Shown in pieces: positions 1-5,049 of a stretch of DNA of 5,721 bases. Origin of the DNA: Deltaproteobacteria bacterium (GTDB lineage: Bacteria > Desulfobacterota > Dissulfuribacteria > Dissulfuribacterales > S140-46); contig WFVQ01000235.1 in NCBI GenBank assembly GCA_015491585.1, positions 1 to 5,721 on the forward strand, read 5' to 3'. Position 1 is the stretch's first letter. The number at the start of each line of letters is the position of its first letter. The notes beneath the pieces are model-generated. The model was not told the origin of the DNA. It saw nothing but the letters and a program-made list of their open reading frames with translations, and did not search any database. The position numbers and the translations under genes are program-made.

Positions 1-288
1 CTTCACTTCCTGCTCCAGGCTGGAAACCTCGCCACCCGCGGCGATGATTTCGATTGCATGCGCGGTCTCTTGCACCGAGAGGAGCCCTATGTTGGAGGCC
101 GATCCCTTCAGGGCATGCGCAGCCTCCGCCACTCCACCTGCATCCCGCCCCCTGAATGCCTCCTCCAATTCGCGGGCCTTGTTGCTCATGGACTCCTTGG
201 CCAATGCCAAGAGCTGGTTTAGTATCCGTTCATCTCCGCCCACTTGTTCAAGGGCGAAATGTCTGTCCCATCTCAGTTCCACCTCCAC
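1..288 (-). CDS. Hpt-domain histidine phosphotransfer protein (5' part; runs off the left edge)
   Basis: Hpt domains relay phosphate between response-regulator receiver domains and a histidine in multistep two-component phosphorelays in the cytoplasm. Ninety-six residues are visible. After about 10 residues the Hpt four-helix pattern begins, and the signature AHALKGSASNIG lies at residues 57-68, with H58 the predicted phosphorylated histidine and K61/G62 the usual flanking residues. The start is GTG at 288, chosen because a strong AGGAGG (plus-strand 297-302) lies 8 nt upstream and the Hpt fold begins straight after it; the first in-frame ATG would cut helix 1. The gene is divergent from arsR. 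Whether it is a stand-alone Hpt protein (usually about 110-130 residues) or the N-terminus of a larger signalling protein cannot be seen. Family assignment is firm; the partners are unknown. Confidence 0.85.
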   Translation of the reverse strand, partial: MEVELRWDRHFALEQVGGDERILNQLLALAKESMSNKARELEEAFRGRDAGGVAEAAHALKGSASNIGLLSVQETAHAIEIIAAGGEVSSLEQEVK

Positions 289-301
289 AGAAGTTACCTC
301 C

Positions 302-317
302 TGAAAAAATTTTTTCA
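302..317. repeat. 16-bp perfect palindrome, A6T6 tract, in the Hpt gene leader
   Basis: TGAAAAAATTTTTTCA is a perfect inverted repeat with no spacer. It lies directly against the Shine-Dalgarno of the Hpt gene (plus-strand 297-302) and downstream of the proposed promoter. A6T6 runs are known to bend or stiffen DNA. In RNA the arms could pair only weakly. It could be a regulator site, a structural element or a weak 5'-leader hairpin; the sequence does not decide between these. Confidence 0.5.
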
Positions 318-326
318 AGCCACAAG

Positions 327-355
327 AAAATAATTTATTGCTGTAAAAATGTGAA
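327..355 (-). promoter_or_regulatory. Predicted sigma70-type promoter for the Hpt gene
   Basis: Read on the minus strand, TTCACA (plus-strand 350-355, 5/6 to TTGACA) and TATTTT (plus-strand 327-332, 4/6 to TATAAT) are separated by exactly 17 nt in an AT-rich stretch. Transcription would begin near 320, giving a leader of about 30 nt that contains the A6T6 palindrome and the AGGAGG ribosome-binding site. It is a consensus match by eye only. Confidence 0.4.
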
Positions 356-367
356 GCCCTGTCCGGG

Positions 368-396
368 TTGACCGTCTGCCGGTATCGGGATATCCA
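368..396 (+). promoter_or_regulatory. Predicted arsR promoter with overlapping palindromic operator candidate
   Basis: TTGACC (368-373, 5/6 to the -35 consensus) is followed after 17 nt by TATCCA (391-396, only 3/6 to the -10 consensus). The palindrome GGATATCC (388-395) overlaps the -10, and ACCG-5 nt-CGGT (371-383) lies between the two boxes. Either could be the site for autorepression, which is the norm for ArsR-family genes. Transcription from this promoter would start at about 402-403, which is the first base of the arsR ATG, implying a leaderless transcript. CATAAA (395-400) is an alternative -10 but at poor (21 nt) spacing. Confidence 0.35.
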
Positions 397-402
397 TAAA
401 TA

Positions 403-786
403 ATGAAGGAAGGTTTGGTCGCGGCACTGGAAAAGCGGTTGAAGGCCCTTGCCGATCCAACCAGGATGAAGTTGCTCGCCATGCTGGAGAGGCGTCCCCG
501 CTGCGTGTGCGAGCTCACAGCGGCCCTTTCATTGGCCCAGCCAACGGTCTCCAGGCATCTGCGCTGTCTGGAGGATGCCGGTTTTTTGGCCAAGGAGCGA
601 AGGGGAAGCTGGGTGGTGTATTCCCTGGAGCCTTCGGACGATCTCTCGCGGGAGCTGCTGGGGCTGTTGCTCTCCCGCCTGGGCGGCGACCTCGAAGTCC
701 AAATGCTCGTCAAGAGGCTTGAGGCTTCCCCGGCCTATCTTGAAGGGGGTGGCGCCGCGTGTGGAAAGATGGGGGCCGGGGAGTAA
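403..786 (+). CDS. ArsR/SmtB-family metalloregulatory repressor, CVC type
   Basis: This is a 127-residue winged-helix DNA-binding repressor, normally a dimer that leaves its operator on binding a thiophilic metal or metalloid. The family opening EKRLKALADPTRMKLL is at residues 10-25, followed by CVCEL at 34-38. The recognition helix is about residues 44-60 (LAQPTVSRHL) and the wing is about 66-75 (RRGSWVVYSL). C34 and C36 match the first two cysteines of the As(III) site of E. coli ArsR; the third position (39) is Thr, and a tail cysteine (C120) might substitute. An in-frame TAA at 397-399 rules out any longer start. ATG 403 has no Shine-Dalgarno, so translation may be leaderless. The stop overlaps the start of the cytochrome gene. 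No arsenic resistance gene is in view, so the inducer is unknown; As(III) is a guess from the CVC motif. Confidence 0.9.
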   Translation: MKEGLVAALEKRLKALADPTRMKLLAMLERRPRCVCELTAALSLAQPTVSRHLRCLEDAGFLAKERRGSWVVYSLEPSDDLSRELLGLLLSRLGGDLEVQMLVKRLEASPAYLEGGGAACGKMGAGE

Positions 787-1061
787 TGAAGTGGCGGTTG
801 TTCCTTCTCTTTGTCCCTTTTCTCTCTCTCTTGCATCCCGGATGCGTCTCTTTTGACGCCTCTCCGGGCAAGAGGCTGATCCGCAAACGCTGCACCGCCT
901 GCCACTCCACCGCCAGGATCTACAAAAGAGGCCGCGGCTTGGAAGAGTGGACCAGGGTGGTGGACAGGATGGTGGCCCACGGCGCCAGGCTCGAGAAGGG
1001 AGAGCGGGAGCAGATCATTGAGTTTCTTGCATCCCGTTACCCCGCGGAAGGGGTTCGGTAG
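786..1061 (+). CDS. Small exported mono-haem c-type cytochrome
   Basis: The 91-residue product has a signal sequence (MKWR then a hydrophobic run to about residue 17), ending in HPGC at 17-20, which resembles a lipobox poorly, since position -3 is His rather than Leu. The mature part carries one haem-attachment motif, CTACH, at 36-40, with H40 the proximal ligand; M62 (VDRM) is the likely distal ligand. The pattern CTACH...W...V.RM...GA.L.......I..FL is typical of short cytochrome c domains. It should act in the periplasm or on the outer face of the inner membrane as an electron carrier; the partner is not known. The start is ATG 786, whose A is the last base of the arsR TAA (TAATG) with GGAG just upstream, so translation is probably coupled to arsR. 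A GTG at 759 would add nine residues before the signal peptide and is disfavoured. The stop TAG lies just before the parS-like site. Confidence 0.85.
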   Translation: MKWRLFLLFVPFLSLLHPGCVSFDASPGKRLIRKRCTACHSTARIYKRGRGLEEWTRVVDRMVAHGARLEKGEREQIIEFLASRYPAEGVR

Positions 1062-1066
1062 CTCCA

Positions 1067-1082
1067 TGTTTCACGTGAAACG
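1067..1082. other. parS: parS-like ParB-binding site (chromosome partitioning)
   Basis: TGTTTCACGTGAAACG matches the widely conserved bacterial parS consensus TGTTTCACGTGAAACA at 15 of 16 positions; the inner 14 bp, GTTTCACGTGAAAC, are a perfect palindrome. ParB-CTP clamps load at parS and spread along the DNA, recruiting ParA and SMC for origin segregation. The site lies in the 36-bp gap between the cytochrome stop and the hflX start. parS sites generally lie near the replication origin, so this suggests an origin-proximal locus. ParA/ParB genes are not in the window. A 14-bp palindrome with this sequence is unlikely by chance, but binding is not shown. Confidence 0.8.
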
Positions 1083-1085
1083 GCT

Positions 1086-1091
1086 GGAGGT
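1086..1091 (+). promoter_or_regulatory. Shine-Dalgarno of hflX that points to an ATA start codon
   Basis: GGAGGT is a near-perfect anti-16S match and lies 6 nt before ATA at 1098. No ATG, GTG or TTG in the hflX frame lies at a usable distance. By contrast GTG 1194, the first standard start codon in frame, has no recognisable ribosome-binding site. This site is the main reason for placing the hflX start at 1098. Confidence 0.6.
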
Positions 1092-1097
1092 GTCTCC

Positions 1098-2720
1098 ATA
1101 GGACGGCTTCATGGATCGATTACTGGAATTCCCAGGCTCCTGGCAAGGCGGCTGGAGAGGCTGTATCAGAAAAAGTGGGACCCCTCTCTGGCGGTGCCAG
1201 CAGACCTGGTGAACAACTTGGCCCACCTGTCCCACGAGTTGGGGCGGCAGATCGGACTCCTCCTGGACAGGCGCGGCCGTGTGACCCATGTGATCGTCGG
1301 AGACCAGCGTTCCATCATGATTCCGGACCTGTCGTCCTTCCGCCGAGGACGAGGCCGTCTCAAGGGCCTGCGTTGCATCCATACCCATCTCGGCGGCTCC
1401 CACCCGCTGGACAGCGAGGACCTCTCAGACATGGCACTGCTCCGCCTGGATATGATGGTGGCGGTGGAGGTGGAGGAAGGCAGGGCCGGTGCGGTCCACG
1501 TGGCGCACCTCCTTCCACCCAACCGGGCAGGTGAGTGTTGGGATGTGGCGGCCTATCAGAGCACAGAGGATGTTCCCGAAGGGTTCGACGAATTCGTAGC
1601 CGCGCTGGAGCGGGAGATCGAGCGCGGTCAGGACGCTCTGGCCGTGGAGGCCGGAGAAGAGCGGGCGATCCTGATACATGCCAGCGCCCAGCCCAGGGCC
1701 GAGGCGGAGAGGAGCCTTGCAGAGCTACGGGAGCTGGCCCACACCGCAGGAGTAACCGTCCTCGAATCGGTGTATCAGCGGGTTGTCAGGTACAATCCCG
1801 CCCATCTCGTTGGAAAGGGGAAGCTGCGGGAGCTGCTCATCAAGGGGCTGTACCTGGGCGCCACCCTGGTGATATTCGATCAGGAGCTGTCGCCGGTGCA
1901 GGTGAACAACATCGCCTCTATGGTGGACCTGAAGGTGATGGACAGGACCCAGCTCATTCTGGACATCTTCGCCCAGCGGGCCAAGAGCAGGGAGGGAAAG
2001 ATACAGGTCGAGCTCGCACAGCTGAGATATCTGCTTCCAAGACTGGTGGGACGCGGCGTTGCCATGTCCAGGCTCATGGGCGGTATCGGCGGCCGCGGTC
2101 CAGGAGAAACCAAGCTGGAGATAGACAGGAGGCGGGTCAAGGAGCGGATAGCCTCCCTTGAGCGGCAACTGAAGACGCTGTCAAAGGGAAGGATGGAGAG
2201 GCGCAAGAGGCGCCGCAGGAGAGAGGCGGTACAGGTGGCCCTCATCGGCTACACCAACGCAGGAAAGTCCACTCTCTTGAACAGGCTTACAGGAAGCCGC
2301 GTTTTCGCCGAGAACAAGCTGTTCGCCACCCTGGATCCCACGGCGCGGCGTATGAGGCTGCCGTGCGGAACGGAGGTGGTGGTGGCCGATACAGTCGGGT
2401 TCATCAAGGGGATGCCCAAGGATCTCCAGGTGGCATTCAGGGCCACGCTGGAGGAGCTGGAGGATGCCGACCTCTTCGTGCACGTGGTGGACCTAACCAG
2501 CCCGCATCTCCAGGAGGAGAAGAGGGCGGTAGAAGAGATCCTTGCATCAATGGGGCTTGAGGCCGTGCCCAGGATAGTGGCGTACAACAAGGCCGATGCT
2601 GCCCCCGAGCCCGCTGTGGGCGACGGCATAGCCATTTCGGCGGCAACAGGGCTGGGAGTGGAGAGGCTTACCCAGGAGCTGTGTCGTATACTACCTGGCG
2701 TCCAACGCAGAGATACCTGA
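1098..2720 (+). CDS. hflX: Ribosome-associated GTPase HflX with JAMM/MPN-like N-terminal extension
   Basis: HflX binds the 50S subunit and splits stalled ribosomes under stress. From 1098 the product is 540 residues, against about 430 for E. coli HflX. Residues 1-185 are an extension described under findings; the HflX N-terminal domain follows (about 190-325), with the family motif GGIGGRGPGETK at 328-339. The G domain has G1 GYTNAGKST (384-392), G2 FATLDPT (409-415), G3 DTVGF (431-435), G4 NKAD (497-500) and G5 SA (514-515). The stretch rich in Arg/Lys before G1 suits RNA contact. Start: the frame is open back to the cytochrome TAG at 1059-1061 but has no ATG, GTG or TTG before GTG 1194. The intervening codons read like deltaproteobacterial HflX N-termini (HGSITGI...RRLERLY), so I place the start at ATA 1098. 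If non-standard starts are refused, the gene is 1194-2720 (508 residues). The 3' end overlaps ugd. Confidence 0.9.
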   Translation: MGRLHGSITGIPRLLARRLERLYQKKWDPSLAVPADLVNNLAHLSHELGRQIGLLLDRRGRVTHVIVGDQRSIMIPDLSSFRRGRGRLKGLRCIHTHLGGSHPLDSEDLSDMALLRLDMMVAVEVEEGRAGAVHVAHLLPPNRAGECWDVAAYQSTEDVPEGFDEFVAALEREIERGQDALAVEAGEERAILIHASAQPRAEAERSLAELRELAHTAGVTVLESVYQRVVRYNPAHLVGKGKLRELLIKGLYLGATLVIFDQELSPVQVNNIASMVDLKVMDRTQLILDIFAQRAKSREGKIQVELAQLRYLLPRLVGRGVAMSRLMGGIGGRGPGETKLEIDRRRVKERIASLERQLKTLSKGRMERRKRRRRREAVQVALIGYTNAGKSTLLNRLTGSRVFAENKLFATLDPTARRMRLPCGTEVVVADTVGFIKGMPKDLQVAFRATLEELEDADLFVHVVDLTSPHLQEEKRAVEEILASMGLEAVPRIVAYNKADAAPEPAVGDGIAISAATGLGVERLTQELCRILPGVQRRDT

Positions 2721-4002
2721 AGCCCTTCGCCTTCATCTTTGCAGGGTCGTATATGTTCCGGAGATCCACCACCACCGGCGAGGCCATCAGCTCCTTGACC
2801 CTGCCCATATCCAGGTTCCTGAATTCGTTCCACTCGGTGACCACCGCAAGGCAGTGGGACCCCTCTATTGCCTCGTAGGCGGTGGAGGCATAGGTGATGC
2901 CTTCGTCCCCCACCTCGCGCCTAAACTCATCTATTGCAACAGGGTCATAGGCGCGTACTCTGGCACCCCTCGCAAGGAGTTCCTTGACCAGGATAATGGA
3001 GGGCGCCTCCCTGATGTCGCTGGTATTGGGCTTGAACGAGAGCCCCAGAACGGCGACGGTCTTGTTGTCCGGTGCGGAATCCAGGGCCGAGACGACTTTT
3101 TCCACCATGAGCCGCTTCTGGCGGGCGTTGACCTCTATTACCGCTTCAACGATGGTGAGGGGGGAGTCGTGGTCCCTGCCGATCCGGGCCATGGCCTCGG
3201 TGTCCTTGGGGAAGCAGGAGCCGCCGAAACCAGGGCCTGGGTGGAGGAACTTGGGGCCGATCCGCCTGTCCAGCCCCATGCTCTTGGCAACCATGTGGAC
3301 ATCGGCGCCGACCATGTCGCAGAGATTGGCTATCTCATTGATGAACGAGATCTTGGTGGCCAGGAAGGCGTTGGATGCATACTTGATCATCTCCGCGGTC
3401 TCGAGATTGGTTATGACGAAAGGGGTCTCTATTAGATAGAGCGGGCGGTAGATGTCCTTGACGATGGCCAGGGCCTTGGGGCTGTCGGAGCCTATGACCA
3501 CGCGGTTGGGGCGCATGAAGTCCTCCACCGCAGAACCCTCCCTGAGAAATTCCGGGTTGGACACCACGTCTATTTCGACCTGCTTGGCGAGCTGCTCCTG
3601 TATGGTGGACTTGATCCAGCGGTTGGTTCCTACAGGAACCGTGCTCTTGGTCACCACGACGGTGTAGTCCTCCACCGCAGACGCTATCTGCCGGCACACC
3701 GCCTCCACTGCGGAGAGATCAACACCTCCCCTTCCGTCGGAAGGAGTTCCCACAGCGATGAAGACCACCAGGGAGTTTCGGACCGAATCCTCCAGATCAG
3801 TGGAAAAGGAGAGGCGGCCCTGGGCGACATTGCGCTCCACCAGTTCCCTCAGGCCTGGCTCATAAAAAGGGATCTCCCCCCTTTTCAGGGAGTCGATCTT
3901 TTCCTCTATCTTGTCCACGCAGACCACATGCATTCCGAAATCGGCAAGGCCGGCGCCGGCGACGAGTCCGACATAGCCGGTGCCGATTACTGTGATGTTC
4001 AT
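2668..4002 (-). CDS. ugd: UDP-glucose 6-dehydrogenase
   Basis: This cytoplasmic enzyme oxidises UDP-glucose to UDP-glucuronate with two NAD+. The 444-residue product is of normal length and intact. The Rossmann motif GTGYVG is at 7-12, with acidic D30 for the NAD ribose. STVPVGT is at 120-126 and NPEFLREGSA at 149-158. K207 and N211 lie in EMIKYASNAFLA, and the catalytic cysteine C263 is in GFGGSCFPKD (258-267). The C-terminal UDP-binding domain includes SFKPNTSDIRE (about 322-332). ATG 4002 is chosen because GGAGG (plus-strand 4011-4015) is 8 nt upstream and MNITVIGTGYVG is the typical N-terminus; TTG 4017 would add five residues and leave no site. It follows the epimerase stop by 16 bp, so it is probably the same operon and pathway. 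The last residues (QVVYDTAPG) run past the usual family end and overlap hflX. Confidence 0.95.
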   Translation of the reverse strand: MNITVIGTGYVGLVAGAGLADFGMHVVCVDKIEEKIDSLKRGEIPFYEPGLRELVERNVAQGRLSFSTDLEDSVRNSLVVFIAVGTPSDGRGGVDLSAVEAVCRQIASAVEDYTVVVTKSTVPVGTNRWIKSTIQEQLAKQVEIDVVSNPEFLREGSAVEDFMRPNRVVIGSDSPKALAIVKDIYRPLYLIETPFVITNLETAEMIKYASNAFLATKISFINEIANLCDMVGADVHMVAKSMGLDRRIGPKFLHPGPGFGGSCFPKDTEAMARIGRDHDSPLTIVEAVIEVNARQKRLMVEKVVSALDSAPDNKTVAVLGLSFKPNTSDIREAPSIILVKELLARGARVRAYDPVAIDEFRREVGDEGITYASTAYEAIEGSHCLAVVTEWNEFRNLDMGRVKELMASPVVVDLRNIYDPAKMKAKGFRYLCVGRQVVYDTAPG

Positions 4003-4018
4003 CTCGTATGCCTCCAAT

Positions 4019-5029
4019 TCAGACTCCGTAATATTCTCGATACCACCGCACGAACTGCGAGATCCCCTCTTTCAGGGGCGTGGAAGGCTTGAAGCCCACG
4101 TCTCTTTCCAGGTCTGTGATGTCCGCATAAGTTGCGGGCACGTCGCCCGCTTGCATGGGGAGTAGGTTCTTCTCCGCCTTGCGGCCCAGCACCTCCTCGA
4201 GCACCTCGATGAAGTGCATGAGTTCGACGGGCTCGTTGTTGCCGATGTTGTAGATCCTATAAGGAGCGTAGCTGGTGCTGGGGTCTGGATCGTCACCGCT
4301 CCAATTGGGATCGGGTTCCGGGATCCGCTCCATTACCCTCACCACCCCCTCGACGATATCGTCTATGTAGGTGAAATCCCGCTTCATCTTTCCATAGTTG
4401 AAGACGTCTATGGGCCTGTTCTCCAGTATGGCCTTGGTGAAGAGGAACAGGGCCATGTCCGGACGGCCCCAGGGCCCATACACGGTGAAGAAGCGGAGGC
4501 CGGTGCAGGGCAGCCCGTATAGGTGGCTGTAGCTGTGAGCCATGAGCTCGTTGGCCTTCTTGCTCGCCGCATAGAGGGACACAGGATGGTCCACGTTGTG
4601 GTGGACCGAGAAGGGCATCTTGGTGTTGGCGCCGTAAACCGAGCTCGACGACGCGAAGACCAGGTGTTTTACGCCGTGGTGGCGGCAGCCTTCGAGGATG
4701 TTTAGGAATCCCAAGAGATTGGTCTCGGCGTAGGAATATGGATCCTTTATAGAGTGTCTGACCCCGGCCTGGGCGGCGAGGTTTACTACGCAGTCGAAGC
4801 CTCCCTCCTCGAATATCGGCAGGACCTGGTCCCTGTTTCCCATGTCAACGAGGTGGAACTGGAAAGCGGGTGAGTCCTGGAGAATGGCGAGGCGGTCTCT
4901 CTTGAGCTGTGGATCGTAATAAGGGTTGAGGTTGTCGATGCCGGCGACGCTCTTTCCTGCCGCCAGCAGGCGTTTACACAAGTGGAAGCCGATGAAACCC
5001 GCGGCTCCGGTTACGAGAATTCTATTCAT
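4019..5029 (-). CDS. NAD-dependent epimerase, probable UDP-glucuronate 4-epimerase
   Basis: This is a 336-residue extended short-chain dehydrogenase. It has the NAD motif GAAGFIG (8-14) with D32, the active-site serine run SSSS at 127-130 before VYG, and the catalytic pair Y153/K157 (YAASK). The loop DNLNPYYDPQLKRDRL (32-47) and the stretch TVYGPWGRPDMALFLFTKAI (182-201) are characteristic of UDP-glucuronate 4-epimerases, which interconvert UDP-glucuronate and UDP-galacturonate; ugd next door supplies the substrate. A UDP-glucose or UDP-GlcNAc 4-epimerase role is less likely but not excluded by sequence alone. ATG 5029 has a GGAG 5 nt upstream and a second GGAG touching the codon. It lies 20 bp after the glmS stop, so the three genes are probably co-transcribed. 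The product would feed galacturonate into LPS, capsule or exopolysaccharide. Confidence 0.9.
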   Translation of the reverse strand: MNRILVTGAAGFIGFHLCKRLLAAGKSVAGIDNLNPYYDPQLKRDRLAILQDSPAFQFHLVDMGNRDQVLPIFEEGGFDCVVNLAAQAGVRHSIKDPYSYAETNLLGFLNILEGCRHHGVKHLVFASSSSVYGANTKMPFSVHHNVDHPVSLYAASKKANELMAHSYSHLYGLPCTGLRFFTVYGPWGRPDMALFLFTKAILENRPIDVFNYGKMKRDFTYIDDIVEGVVRVMERIPEPDPNWSGDDPDPSTSYAPYRIYNIGNNEPVELMHFIEVLEEVLGRKAEKNLLPMQAGDVPATYADITDLERDVGFKPSTPLKEGISQFVRWYREYYGV

Positions 5030-5049
5030 CTCCGCTCCGTTCCTTTCTT

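Noticed and set aside
44..371. Plus-strand open frames over the left edge
   Set aside because: The minus-strand Hpt gene, with a clear signature and ribosome-binding site, explains this stretch; the plus-strand products are low-complexity and resemble no family.
1496..1503. CCACGTGG as a possible second parS
   Set aside because: Only the central CACGTG with one flanking base on each side is symmetric; the TTTC/GAAA arms of parS are absent and it lies inside hflX coding sequence. The CACGTG at 2481-2486 fails for the same reason.
2249..2833. Long open frame on the minus strand opposite hflX
   Set aside because: It is in GC-rich antisense sequence with no recognisable protein features and overlaps both the hflX G domain and ugd; it is a shadow of the real genes. 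The same applies to the antisense frames at 1071-1403 and 1725-2168.
3949..3960. Perfect 12-bp palindrome GCCGGCGCCGGC
   Set aside because: It lies inside ugd and encodes the small residues AGAG after the Rossmann motif; repeated GGC/GCC codons explain it.
4003..4017. TTG at 4017 as the ugd start
   Set aside because: It would overlap the Shine-Dalgarno of the better ATG at 4002 and add five residues before the conserved MNITVIGTGYVG opening.
4588..4607. Inverted repeat GGTCCAC-6 nt-GTGGACC
   Set aside because: It could form a hairpin but sits in the middle of the epimerase gene, over codons for the HHNVDHP stretch, with no T run; probably chance from His/Val/Asp codons.
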